Shown here piece after piece: positions 39,826 through 47,309 of a stretch of DNA of 64,000 bases (its first letter is position 1; every line of letters starts with the position of its first letter). A program made the position numbers and the translations under genes. Below the pieces are notes generated by a model. That model was not told where the DNA came from, did no database searches, and saw only the letters and a program-made list of their open reading frames with translations. The stretch lies in assembly GCF_003385215.1 (NCBI RefSeq), contig NZ_PQHW01000019.1, positions 1 through 64,000 of the forward strand, read 5' to 3'. Origin of the DNA: Amycolatopsis thermalba. Lineage in GTDB: Bacteria; Actinomycetota; Actinomycetes; Mycobacteriales; Pseudonocardiaceae.

Positions 39826-40704
39826 TCAGCGCAGTGCGGCGCGGGCGCGGTCGAGGAACACCCGCGCCGCCGGGCTCACCGGGCCCGCCGCCCGCCAGGC
39901 GAGGGCCAGGCAGCCGCGCAGCGGGGGATCGGTGATCGTGATCGCGTGCAGGTCGGGCCGGGTCGTGGCCACCGACTCCGGCAGGATCGCCACGCCCAGC
40001 CCGCGCGCGGCGAGGTCGGCCAGCACCGCGGGGTGCCTGGCCTCGAACCCGATCCGCGGGGTGAGGCCCCGCGCGGCGCAGGCCTCGTCGAGGCGGGCGC
40101 GCAGGCCGGTGCCGGCGGGCAGGCTGATCAGCGGCCGGTCCCGCAGGTGCGCCAGCGGGACCTCGGCTCGGCCGGCCCACTCGTCGTCCAGGCCGACCGC
40201 CGCGGTGATGGCCTGCTCGGTGAGGACCAGGACGTCCAGGCCGGGTGGTCGTTCGTCGGTGGCGAGGCTGACGATCGCCGCGTCCAGGCGTCCGCCGCGG
40301 ATGTCCTCGGACAGCTGCTCGGAGCGGCCTTCGACGAGCGTGATCTCCACGCCCGGGTGGTCGTCGTGCCAGGCGGCGAGCAGGCCGGGCACGTCGAAGC
40401 TGTGCGAGGTGACCATCCCGAAGGCGATCTTGCCCCGGACCAGGCCGCGGAACTCGTCGGCGACCAGCCGCGCCCCGGCGACGGCGGCCAGCGCCGCGCG
40501 GGCGTAGGGCAGCACGGCGGCGCCGACCTCGGTGAGCCGGACGGGGCGGCCGGAGCGGTCCAGCAGTTCGTGCCCCAGCTCCCGTTCCAGGCGCCGGACC
40601 TGCGCCGACACGCCGGGCTGGGCCACGTGCACGCGTTCGGCGGCGCGGGTGAAGTTGCCCTCCTCGGCGACCGTCACGAAGTACTCGAGCTGCCGCAGTT
40701 CCAT
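39826..40704 (-). CDS. LysR family transcriptional regulator
   Basis: A 292-residue LysR-type regulator. Residues 1-60 form the winged helix (MELRQLEYFVTVAEEGNFTR, AAERVHVAQPGVSAQVRRLE), and residues 88-290 the two-lobed periplasmic-binding-like sensor domain (GKIAFGMVTSHSF, GVAILPESVA). Start ATG 40704. It is divergent from the NTF2-like gene at 40793 with 88 bp between, the usual LysR-target arrangement. Confidence 0.94.
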   Translation of the reverse strand: MELRQLEYFVTVAEEGNFTRAAERVHVAQPGVSAQVRRLERELGHELLDRSGRPVRLTEVGAAVLPYARAALAAVAGARLVADEFRGLVRGKIAFGMVTSHSFDVPGLLAAWHDDHPGVEITLVEGRSEQLSEDIRGGRLDAAIVSLATDERPPGLDVLVLTEQAITAAVGLDDEWAGRAEVPLAHLRDRPLISLPAGTGLRARLDEACAARGLTPRIGFEARHPAVLADLAARGLGVAILPESVATTRPDLHAITITDPPLRGCLALAWRAAGPVSPAARVFLDRARAALR

Positions 40705-40718
40705 AACCGCTGATTCTA

Positions 40719-40732
40719 GTAGCGAGACCTAC
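40719..40732. promoter_or_regulatory. Candidate LysR binding site
   Basis: GTAG-6-CTAC forms a short inverted repeat in the intergenic region between the divergent LysR and NTF2-like genes. It is compatible with the T-N11-A type site of LysR proteins. The arms are only four bases, so this is weak evidence. Confidence 0.35.
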
Positions 40733-40792
40733 CAGCTCTTGGACTTCTGGCTCGTGCGGCGAGAGGCTGGGTGGAGAGGAAGGGAGCGAAAC

Positions 40793-41149
40793 ATGATCGA
40801 CAAGGCCCGGAGGCCGGAGGATCTGGCCGTGATGTTCGTGGAGCGCGCCAACGCGCGGGACGCGAAGGCGCTGGCCGAGCTGTACGCCGAGGACGCGGTG
40901 CTGGCGTTCCCGCCCGGCTCGCAGACGGTCGGCCGCGACGCGATCCGGGAGGTGCTGGAGCGCCTGGTGGAGCAGGGCGGTGAGTTCCAGGTCGAGGAAC
41001 CGATGCCGACCGTCTACTACGGCGACCTGGCGCTGTGCTCGACCAAGCCGGCCGACGACACCGGGGGACGGGTGCAGGTCGCGCGGCGGCAGCCGGACGG
41101 CACCTGGCTGCGGATCATCGACCGGCCGGAGATCCGCCGCCCGGCGTGA
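40793..41149 (+). CDS. NTF2/SnoaL-like protein
   Basis: A 118-residue protein with the nuclear transport factor 2 fold. The N-terminal helix LAVMFVERANARDAKALAEL, YAEDAVLAFPPGSQTVGRDA and the strand-rich C-terminus (GRVQVARRQPDGTWLRIIDR) are typical of YybH-like SnoaL proteins. ATG 40793 follows GGAAGGGAG. It is probably controlled by the divergent LysR regulator. Such proteins are steroid/polyketide isomerases or small-molecule binders; the role here is unknown. Confidence 0.87.
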   Translation: MIDKARRPEDLAVMFVERANARDAKALAELYAEDAVLAFPPGSQTVGRDAIREVLERLVEQGGEFQVEEPMPTVYYGDLALCSTKPADDTGGRVQVARRQPDGTWLRIIDRPEIRRPA

Positions 41150-41197
41150 GGTCGTCCGCACCGCGGCCTCGGCCGGCTGGCAGGCTCACCCGCCGGA

Positions 41198-42124
41198 TCA
41201 CACGGAAGTGCTCGCGGGGACCCGGCCGGTCGGCCGCTCGGCGATGATCTCCCGGATGCCGTGGCTGTCCACCCGCAGGAGGGTGGGCACCAGGTCGCCG
41301 CTCGTGTCGGGCGAGGTGCGCACCCACTCGGTGAGCTCCGCAGCCCAGCCGGAGCTCACACCGGCGACGTAGATGTGGTCCGGGCTGACCAGCGCCGCCA
41401 GCAGCTGGTCCTCGCCGACGTGCGCGCCGATAGTCTCGGCGAAGTCGTCCATCACGACCGCGGACGCGGCGCACAGGCTGTTGTCGCCGCGCTCCAGGAT
41501 GACCAGGGGGCCCTTGTCCGGGTCCGGGGCGACCTTGACGATGAGCCCGCGCCGGAGGTTGCCGACCGCTTCGTCGATCAGTTCGTGGAACTCGTCCTCG
41601 CTCAAGGCATCGGCTTGGTTCCTCAGCAGGTGGGACATGCCGACCCGGCCCTCGGGCGTGGCGGTCGCCCTGGCGAAGCCGAGGTGCAGCCGGTCGTCCA
41701 CCAGCGGCAGCGAGTAGTAGAGCTTCAGCGGACCGTCGTAGGTGTGGAGGATGGGCAGCCATTCCCCCTCGGATTCGGCCCGCACGAACGCGTCGCGCAG
41801 GCTCTCGAGCTGCACCTTCGTGTTCTCCTCGCGGGCGGCTTCGAAGGCTGTGTCCCAGTCGCCGTCGGCGGGGCGGTCGAAGTCGTGCGTGATCTCGGCA
41901 CCGCGAAACGTCGCGGCGAGGAAGATCCGGTCCACCCGCGAGGGCTGCCAGACGCTGTGCACGCGGGTGATGTCGGGCGGCTGGACCTGCCGCTCCCGCT
42001 GGACTTGGCGCCAGGCCTGCCGGATGGCGTCCTCGGCCTGGGCCGGCGCCGCTGCCCGCAACAGATCGTCCTCGTCGCCGTTCACCTGGAAAACGACGAC
42101 GTTCAGGCGCGCATTCTCGTCCAC
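41198..42124 (-). CDS. Unrecognised 308-residue protein
   Basis: A 308-residue soluble protein starting at GTG 42124. I do not recognise the family. It has no signal peptide or membrane helix. Notable segments are PDITRVHSVWQPSRVDRIFL, PLKLYYSLPLVDDRLHLGFA (strand-rich), ALSEDEFHELIDEAVGNLRR and VMDDFAETIGAHVGEDQLLA. The last two faintly recall DUF1444-type proteins (an NLR turn followed by a lobe), but I would not rely on that. Codon usage is normal for the window. It stands alone between an NTF2-like gene and the PrmC-like gene, which is divergent. Confidence 0.75.
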   Translation of the reverse strand: MDENARLNVVVFQVNGDEDDLLRAAAPAQAEDAIRQAWRQVQRERQVQPPDITRVHSVWQPSRVDRIFLAATFRGAEITHDFDRPADGDWDTAFEAAREENTKVQLESLRDAFVRAESEGEWLPILHTYDGPLKLYYSLPLVDDRLHLGFARATATPEGRVGMSHLLRNQADALSEDEFHELIDEAVGNLRRGLIVKVAPDPDKGPLVILERGDNSLCAASAVVMDDFAETIGAHVGEDQLLAALVSPDHIYVAGVSSGWAAELTEWVRTSPDTSGDLVPTLLRVDSHGIREIIAERPTGRVPASTSV

Positions 42125-42293
42125 GCGCGATGATCTTACTCAGACGCGCCGACCGTTCCGTGCCGGCGCGAGAGCGGCCGCGGTGCTGTACCCCGCCGCC
42201 TCCGCTAGGGTGATCACCACGACCGACCGAGGAGGTGAGACCCGTTTCCGTTCCGCCAACCCGGGTGCTCGCCTCCGGCGACGAGTGAGCCGC

Positions 42294-42329
42294 GAGCGCC
42301 CGTTTCCCCCGTGAAAGGCGCTCTTTCTT
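42294..42329 (+). promoter_or_regulatory. Attenuator-like hairpin ending at the PrmC-like start codon
   Basis: GAGCGCC (42294-42300) and GGCGCTC (42317-42323) form a perfect 7-bp stem, followed by TTTCTT up to the TTG start at 42328. The right arm includes the AAAGG ribosome binding site (42314-42318). It could act as an intrinsic terminator or hide the ribosome binding site. It is seen in the sequence; the function is inferred. Confidence 0.45.
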
Positions 42330-43113
42330 GTCCGTCGATTCCGAAACCGTCCTCGTCGGCCGCCTGCGCGCCGCCGGCTGCGTCTTCGCCGAAGACGAGG
42401 CCCGGCTGCTGCTGGCCGCCGCGGCCACCCCGGCCGAGCTGGAGGCCCTGACCGCTCGGCGGGTCGCCGGCGAACCCCTCGAACAGGTCCTCGGCTGGGC
42501 CGGGTTCCGCGGCCTGCGCATCCACGTCGAACCGGGCGTGTTCGTGCCCCGGCGGCGCACCGAGCTGCTGGTCGAGGAGGCGGTCCGGCTGGCCCCGCCG
42601 CGTCCGGTGGCGGTGGACCTGTGCTGCGGCTCCGGCGCGGTGGGCGCCGCGCTGGCCGCCGAACTCGACCTCGCCGAGCTGTACGCCGCGGACCTCGACC
42701 CCGCCGCGGTGCGCTGCGCGCGCCGCAACGTTCCCGGTGAGGTCTTCGAAGGCGACCTGTACGCCGCGCTGCCGGACGGGCTGCGCGTGCGGGTGGACCT
42801 GCTGGTCGTGAACGTGCCGTACGTACCCACCGAAGCTGTCGCGCTGATGCCGCCGGAAGCACGCCTGCACGAACCCCAGCTGGCACTCGACGGCGGCGCC
42901 GACGGCCTGGACATCGCCCGCCGCGTCATAGCCGGTGCCCCGGCCTGGCTCGCGCCGGGCGGGCACCTCCTGATCGAAACGAGCGAACGCCAGGCGCCGG
43001 CACTGGTCCGCGCCGCCACCGGCGCCGGACTGGTCCCGCGTGTGGCGACCTCCGACGAGCTGGACGCCACGGCGCTCGTGGCCCGCCGGGGGCGGGGGCT
43101 AGGCGGGAGCTGA
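42328..43113 (+). CDS. PrmC-like protein N5-glutamine methyltransferase (diverged)
   Basis: A 261-residue SAM methyltransferase related to PrmC/HemK. The start is TTG 42328. A helical N-terminal substrate domain includes PLEQVLGWAGFRGLRIHVEP and FVPRRRTELLVEEA, as in PrmC. Motif I is VDLCCGSGAVGAALA. The catalytic NPPY motif is changed to NVPY (LLVVNVPYVPTEA), and HEPQLALDGGADGLD follows as in PrmC. The changed motif marks a paralogous group annotated as putative glutamine methyltransferases, so release factors may not be the substrate. It overlaps the convergent GntR gene by 15 bases. Confidence 0.88.
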   Translation: MSVDSETVLVGRLRAAGCVFAEDEARLLLAAAATPAELEALTARRVAGEPLEQVLGWAGFRGLRIHVEPGVFVPRRRTELLVEEAVRLAPPRPVAVDLCCGSGAVGAALAAELDLAELYAADLDPAAVRCARRNVPGEVFEGDLYAALPDGLRVRVDLLVVNVPYVPTEAVALMPPEARLHEPQLALDGGADGLDIARRVIAGAPAWLAPGGHLLIETSERQAPALVRAATGAGLVPRVATSDELDATALVARRGRGLGGS

Positions 43114-43779
43114 GCGGAGGCCGCGGAGCACGGGTTCGAGGTTGGCGACCGTGGCGGCGACCGCTGCGTCCGCGTCGCCGCGTTCGAGGGCGTCCAGGAG
43201 GTCGGCGTGGGCGGCGGAGGAGTCCGGCAGCTGCGTCTCGTGGCGAACCAGGTCGGTCAGGATCTCGCGCAGCACCGGCTCCGCGGCCGTGAACAGGCTG
43301 AGCAACAGCGCGTTGCCGGACAGCTCCACCACGCCGCGGTGGAAGGCGAGATCGGCGTCGACGAACACCGCCGGGTCCGCGCCACGCTCGTCCTGCCGTT
43401 TCCGCAGGCCGGCGCGCAGACGATCGACGTCCTCGGGCCGGACCCGCCGTGCGGCGAGCCGCGCCGCCTCGACCTCGAGCGCACGGCGGACCTCGTACAC
43501 CTCGAGCACCCGCGCGCGCCGCACCAGCCGCCGCACGTCGCCGGTGTCGGCCGTCCCGGCGGCGACGAACGTGCCGGAGCCGTGCCGGACGTCCAGGAGC
43601 CCGTCCTGGACCAGCAGGCGAACCGCCTCCCGCACCGACGAGCGCCCGACCCCGAACTCCGCGGCGAGCTGGACCTCGTTGGGCAGCCGGTCGCCGGGCC
43701 GCCAGTCACCGCGCCGGAGCCGCTGCCGCAGCAGGCTCGCGACCTGGGGCACGACCGGTCCACGGCGCAGCTCCGTCAT
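43099..43779 (-). CDS. GntR/FadR family regulator (FCD domain)
   Basis: A 226-residue regulator. Residues 8-75 are the GntR winged helix (LRRGDWRPGDRLPNEVQLAA EFGVGRSSVREAVRLL), and residues 85-215 the FCD ligand domain (VLEVYEVRRALEVEAARLAA, DADLAFHRGVVELSGN with a metal-binding His). Start ATG 43779. A perfect palindrome 19 bases upstream suggests autoregulation. There is no obvious adjacent metabolic operon, so its targets may lie elsewhere. Confidence 0.92.
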   Translation of the reverse strand: MTELRRGPVVPQVASLLRQRLRRGDWRPGDRLPNEVQLAAEFGVGRSSVREAVRLLVQDGLLDVRHGSGTFVAAGTADTGDVRRLVRRARVLEVYEVRRALEVEAARLAARRVRPEDVDRLRAGLRKRQDERGADPAVFVDADLAFHRGVVELSGNALLLSLFTAAEPVLREILTDLVRHETQLPDSSAAHADLLDALERGDADAAVAATVANLEPVLRGLRSAPA

Positions 43780-43797
43780 GGGCGCACGGTAGCACTG

Positions 43798-43807
43798 CAG
43801 ACGTCTG
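43798..43807. promoter_or_regulatory. Candidate GntR operator
   Basis: CAGACGTCTG is a perfect 10-bp palindrome, 19 bases upstream of the GntR/FadR start codon. Its AC/GT core fits GntR-family sites. Position suggests autorepression. Confidence 0.5.
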
Positions 43808-43865
43808 AGGACTCACGTGCGGAGCAGCAGCCCGGTCCTCCTGCGGCCACGGCAGATCCGGCAGG

Positions 43866-44198
43866 TCAGGGCCGGGGGAGATGCGTGCTGTGCGCGTCGA
43901 ACGCGCAGCGCAGTTGCCGTTCGGTCAGCAGGAACAGGAACGGCCGCCCGGCGCAGCGCGCGCACACGGTCGCGCAGGCCACGTCGTAGCCGTCGGGGCG
44001 GCTGAACACCGACGTGGCCACCCGCAGGTCCTCCGTCGAGCCGCAGCCGTCGCAGGTGGGCGCGATGGGGCAGTCGCTGTGGTCGGTGAGGGACTCGCGG
44101 GGCGGGTCGAACGCGAGGTTGTCCAGGTCGTCCGCGTCCTCCCAGGCCGGGTGCTGGTCGAGGAGCCGCCGCCAGCGGCTCTGCAGCTTGGTCGCCAT
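43866..44198 (-). CDS. Zinc-ribbon-type hypothetical protein
   Basis: A 110-residue protein from ATG 44198. The N-terminus is helical and acidic (MATKLQSRWRRLLDQHPAWE). The middle carries two CxxC pairs (CDGCGS near residue 50 and CARCAG near residue 80), plus a further C in DHSDCPIAP, consistent with zinc binding. It ends with FDAHSTHLPRP. I do not recognise the family. It is divergent from the VOC gene. Confidence 0.7.
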   Translation of the reverse strand: MATKLQSRWRRLLDQHPAWEDADDLDNLAFDPPRESLTDHSDCPIAPTCDGCGSTEDLRVATSVFSRPDGYDVACATVCARCAGRPFLFLLTERQLRCAFDAHSTHLPRP

Positions 44199-44381
44199 CG
44201 CACGGTCCTTTCGTCGCTCCGGCCTCCCATGCTCGGCCGCCGCGAAGCCCACGGCGGCGTTGACACACGACCGGGCCACCAGAACGACCTGACCGGGTGA
44301 CAGCGGGACCAAATCCTCTGGCCGCGTCCCCGTGGCCGGGCCTAGCGTCGGTGACCCATCGAGCCATGGCAGGAGACGGCG

Positions 44382-44771
44382 ATGAGCGGCAGGATCGTCC
44401 ACTTCGAAATCCCGTTCGACGACGGCGAACGCGCGCGCGGCTTCTACCGCGAGGCGTTCGGCTGGAACGTCACCGAGATGCCGGACATGAACTACACCAG
44501 CGTGGCCACCGGCCCGACCTCCGAGCAGGGCATGCCGAGCGAACCCGGCTTCATCAACGGCGGCATGTTCGCGCGCGAGGAGTCGGCCCCGAAGAGCCCG
44601 GTGATCACCATCGACGTGGCGAGCATCGACGAGACGCTGGGGAAGGTCGAGCAGCTCGGCGGCGCCAAACTGGTGGGCCGCACCGAGATCCCGGGCATGG
44701 GGTGCTACGCGTACTTCACCGACACCGAGGGCAACGTCATCGGCCTGTGGGAGAACCTGCCGCAGAGCTGA
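44382..44771 (+). CDS. VOC family (glyoxalase-like) protein
   Basis: A 129-residue vicinal-oxygen-chelate protein. Two beta-alpha-beta-beta-beta modules are visible: IVHFEIPFDDGERARGFYRE and PVITIDVASIDETLGKVEQL. The C-terminus has YAYFTDTEGNVIGLWEN with the last metal-ligand position. ATG 44382 follows AGGAGA. It may be a lyase, dioxygenase or binding protein. Its end overlaps the convergent kinase gene by 35 bases. Confidence 0.9.
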   Translation: MSGRIVHFEIPFDDGERARGFYREAFGWNVTEMPDMNYTSVATGPTSEQGMPSEPGFINGGMFAREESAPKSPVITIDVASIDETLGKVEQLGGAKLVGRTEIPGMGCYAYFTDTEGNVIGLWENLPQS

Positions 44772-45312
44772 CGCGCGCCTCGGTCCAGGCGCGGGCGAGG
44801 ATTTCCTCGCCCGCGCCGGCGGGGGACTGGTCCGAGGAGTCGAGCCACAGTCCGAGGCGGGGCGTGTCACGCCGGAGCACCGCGTCGAGCTGGGTGATCG
44901 CCCAGTCGTCGTAGGCGGTCTTGCCGCGCCCCTCCTCGCGGGCGGCGATGGCTTCGGGCCGCGGCGCGAGCACGACCACCAGCAGGGGCCGCCGCCGGAT
45001 CAGCTCGACCATCTCGCCGAGGTGTTCCCCGAGAACGACGTCCTGCGCGACGACCGTGAACCCGGCGTCGAAGTAGGCGTCGCAGGTGGCCGCGGTGAGG
45101 CGGTGACGCAGGCGGAGCTGCCGGACCGCCGCTTCGGCGGAGGGGTCCGGGCTCATGTCGGCGCGCCCGTTGACGATCATCCGGCGGAACCCGTCACCAC
45201 GCACGTGCACCGACCGGGGAAGCCGCTCGGCGAGCATCTGCGCGACGGTGGACTTGCCGGCCGCCTGGATCCCGGTGAGCAGGACGATCGCCGGCTCGGA
45301 CGGCAGGGACAC
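44737..45312 (-). CDS. P-loop kinase (zeta-toxin/chloramphenicol phosphotransferase-like)
   Basis: A 191-residue P-loop kinase. GTG 45312 is set by GGAGG five bases upstream. The Walker A motif is LLTGIQAAGKSTVAQMLAER (residues ~10-28). An aspartate follows in VHVRGDGFRRMIVNG, and a basic lid segment AREEGRGKTAYDDW is later. It resembles chloramphenicol phosphotransferase and zeta-type kinases, so a small molecule or nucleotide sugar is the likely acceptor. No antitoxin-like gene is adjacent. It lies 23 bases downstream of a CGNR gene. Confidence 0.87.
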   Translation of the reverse strand: MSLPSEPAIVLLTGIQAAGKSTVAQMLAERLPRSVHVRGDGFRRMIVNGRADMSPDPSAEAAVRQLRLRHRLTAATCDAYFDAGFTVVAQDVVLGEHLGEMVELIRRRPLLVVVLAPRPEAIAAREEGRGKTAYDDWAITQLDAVLRRDTPRLGLWLDSSDQSPAGAGEEILARAWTEARVSSAAGSPTGR

Positions 45313-45335
45313 GAGAACCTCCGGAACAGGGCAGC

Positions 45336-45848
45336 TCAACGGCTGCGGCGTGCGTGGGCGGCGACGCGGGCGCGGTTGCCGCAGACTTTGCTGTCGCACC
45401 AGCGGCGGTCGGCGCGGGCGGAGACGAAGACCTTGTGACAGCCACCGCCCTGGCATCGCCGCAGGTGCGCGATCTGCGGGCCGAGCAGGAAGTCCACCAC
45501 CGCGCGGCCGAGCACCTGCGGGACGGCCTCCGGTCCGGCGTCGTCCACCGCGACACCGCCGGCCGCGGGCCGCACGCGGAACTCCGCGCGGGCGAGCCCG
45601 GGTGCGGTGGCGAACGCCAGTTCTCCGGCCGGCGGTGCTTCGCCGGCCGCGAGGTGGTGCAGAACGACCTGTGTGGCGTCCCGTCGCGCGAGAACCTCCG
45701 GCAGCGCGCCCGGCGGCGTGGCGGTCACGCACGCGGCCAGGGCGGGCCAGGGCCGGGCCCACGCCCGGAACCGCTCGACGGTCGCGATCCGGTCCCGCCC
45801 GGGCGAGGACCGGGTGTTGGCGAAGGCCAGTGCCAGGGGTTCGGTCAT
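45336..45848 (-). CDS. CGNR zinc-finger regulator
   Basis: A 170-residue ABATE/CGNR protein, start ATG 45848. The N-terminal ABATE domain opens with PLALAFANTRSSPGRDR. The zinc motif is CQGGGCHKVFVSARADRRWC, ending in the full VCGNRARVAAHARR. These proteins are thought to be ligand-responsive transcription regulators. An 8+8+8 inverted repeat lies just upstream, shared with the divergent DUF6196 gene. It probably also drives the kinase gene downstream. Confidence 0.92.
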   Translation of the reverse strand: MTEPLALAFANTRSSPGRDRIATVERFRAWARPWPALAACVTATPPGALPEVLARRDATQVVLHHLAAGEAPPAGELAFATAPGLARAEFRVRPAAGGVAVDDAGPEAVPQVLGRAVVDFLLGPQIAHLRRCQGGGCHKVFVSARADRRWCDSKVCGNRARVAAHARRSR

Positions 45849-45864
45849 CGACGACACCGTACCA

Positions 45865-45888
45865 AACTAATGGGTTGACTCATTAGTT
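45865..45888. promoter_or_regulatory. Operator between the CGNR and DUF6196 genes
   Basis: AACTAATG (45865-45872), the spacer GGTTGACT and CATTAGTT (45881-45888) form a perfect 8-base inverted repeat. It is in an otherwise short AT-rich intergenic region. The spacer contains a TTGACT -35-like box for the plus strand. A dimeric regulator, most simply the CGNR protein, could control both genes here. Confidence 0.65.
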
Positions 45889-45910
45889 CGGCTCGTGCGA
45901 GCCTCTGGTC

Positions 45911-46651
45911 ATGGTGACGATCTCCCGGGAAACGGGCGCCCAGACCGAAGCCCGGCTGCGCCGGGTGTTTCGTACGAGCGCGATCGACTGGCTGCCTGGG
46001 GCGTGGTCCTTCGTCGAAGGTGCGGATGCCGTTCGCCGTGCGGACGCGATCGCGCTCGTCCGCGACGAAGGCCGCCCCAGCGCCCTGTGCCCGGCCGCCG
46101 GAGCTGGTGAGCGGTTCGCGGTGTTCCGCGTCGTGCTCCCGAAGGGCGCCGACGACAGCGGGTTCGTGGGCTGGCTGTCCTCTCGCGTCAAGGCCTCGAC
46201 CGGGAGCGGCTTGTTCGTGATCTGCGGGCAGAACAGCGAGCGCGGCGGGATCTTCGACTACTACGGGGTTCCCGAGGCCGCGGCCGGGCCCGTCCGGGAC
46301 CTGCTCGACCGCCTGTCCGGCACCGGTTTCCTGGACGGCGTCGTGCTGCGCACCGTCGCGACGGCGGAGAGCTCGGCGCTCGGCCCCGGGACCGTCTTCT
46401 GCTTCGACCAGAACGGCGAGGCGATCACCGCGCGCTACGGCGGCGGCGGGATCGCCGACGGCTGGCTGGCCGGCACCCTCGACGGCGCCCGGGCCCGCTT
46501 CCACTACCTGCAGATCCAGACCGACGGGACCGTCGACAGCGGCCACTCGGAGGGCGAGGTGACCCGGTTGCCCGACGGACGGTGGCGCCTCACCGAGCAC
46601 TTCACCTGGGCGACCCGCGAAGGTGGGGGAACCAACCGGCTCGAGGAGTAG
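45911..46651 (+). CDS. DUF6196 protein fused to a C-terminal beta-barrel domain
   Basis: A 246-residue two-part protein. Residues 1-140 are DUF6196 (MVTISRETGAQTEARLRRVF, DSGFVGWLSSRVKASTGSGL, FVICGQNSERGGIFDYYGVP). Residues ~155-246 are a strand-rich domain (ITARYGGGGIADGWLAGTLD, FHYLQIQTDGTVDSGHSEGE) like the small proteins annotated as N-acetylglutamate synthase-like beta barrels. I know the two halves as separate proteins. ATG 45911 is clear. It is divergent from a CGNR regulator across a shared operator. Function unknown. Confidence 0.8.
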   Translation: MVTISRETGAQTEARLRRVFRTSAIDWLPGAWSFVEGADAVRRADAIALVRDEGRPSALCPAAGAGERFAVFRVVLPKGADDSGFVGWLSSRVKASTGSGLFVICGQNSERGGIFDYYGVPEAAAGPVRDLLDRLSGTGFLDGVVLRTVATAESSALGPGTVFCFDQNGEAITARYGGGGIADGWLAGTLDGARARFHYLQIQTDGTVDSGHSEGEVTRLPDGRWRLTEHFTWATREGGGTNRLEE

Positions 46652-46825
46652 CCCCCGGCCTCCTCGAGGATCGCCAGGTGCCGGGACAGGTTCCCGGCAC
46701 CTGGCGAGGGTCCGGCGCAGGTATCCGAAGTCCACCTGCCCGGCCTCGGCGGCGATCGTGAGGATGCCGAGCCGGTGCCGCTGGTGCACGGTCTCGTCCA
46801 GGCCCGCCGCGGGGTGCTCGCTCAC
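46640..46825 (-). pseudogene. Winged-helix regulator remnant disrupted by a palindrome
   Basis: GTG 46825 (overlapping the upstream remnant's stop, GTGA) opens HQRHRLGILTIAAEAGQVDF GYLRRTL, the first helices of a winged-helix regulator. The frame is then lost at a perfect 15-bp inverted repeat. The recognition helix continues in another frame as NLSRHLAILEEAGG and is cut off where the DUF6196 gene ends. Only about 60 of ~100 residues remain. Confidence 0.8.
46672..46706. repeat. Perfect 15-bp inverted repeat with 5-base loop
   Basis: CGCCAGGTGCCGGGA (46672-46686), loop CAGGT, and its exact complement TCCCGGCACCTGGCG (46692-46706). It lies 21 bases after the DUF6196 stop and has no following T run. 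One arm is authentic coding sequence of the winged-helix remnant (LSRHLA); the other replaces expected coding sequence. Confidence 0.9.
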
Positions 46826-47160
46826 GCGCGCGCCCGCCGCTCGTGCCACGCCGCGACCGCGCCGCCCAGCAGCAGGACCAGCCCCGCGACGAGGCCGAAG
46901 ACCATCGCGGCGGCGGTGGTGACGCCGCGCGCGGTCCGGCTATCGAGCTTCGAGCGGAGCGACAGGGCTCCGCCGACTGCGAGGTTCGCCGAACCGCACA
47001 CCCGCGACGACGAACAGCGGCGGGCGGGCGGCGGTCCCCAGCGGCGCGAGCAGCACGAGCACGGCGAACAGGATCAGCGGCGGGACGTAGGCGTGCCGGT
47101 CCGCCCGGGCCCGCGCCCGGAGCCGCGCCATCTCGTCGAGCAGGTTGGCCGGGGGAGGGG
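46819..47160 (-). pseudogene. Remnant of a membrane protein gene
   Basis: On the minus strand, LLDEMARLRARARADRHAYV then PPLILFAVLVLLAPLG gives a charged N-terminus and first membrane helix. After a frame change near 46985, a last helix follows: AAAMVFGLVAGLVLLLGGAV AAWHERRARA and a stop at 46819. The middle helices are missing. Its stop overlaps the GTG of the winged-helix remnant, so the two were an operon in which both members have decayed. The rest of 47161-47309 shows no gene. Confidence 0.7.
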
Positions 47161-47309
47161 ACCGAGCAGACGGATTTCCCCTGATCAACGGACGGGCACA
47201 CGGCGACCCGATCACGGGCGAAACCGGGCGCATGAGCCGCCCGGGCCGGTCGTCTGGGAATCCTGGACCGGGCAGAACGGGCGGCCGCGCTTGCGCCCGC
47301 CGGGTACGC

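Noticed and set aside
46672-46706. Intrinsic terminator for the DUF6196 gene.
   Set aside because: The hairpin is perfect but no T tract follows on either strand, and one arm is coding sequence of a regulator remnant; a mutational origin explains it better, though it might still act as an RNA end.
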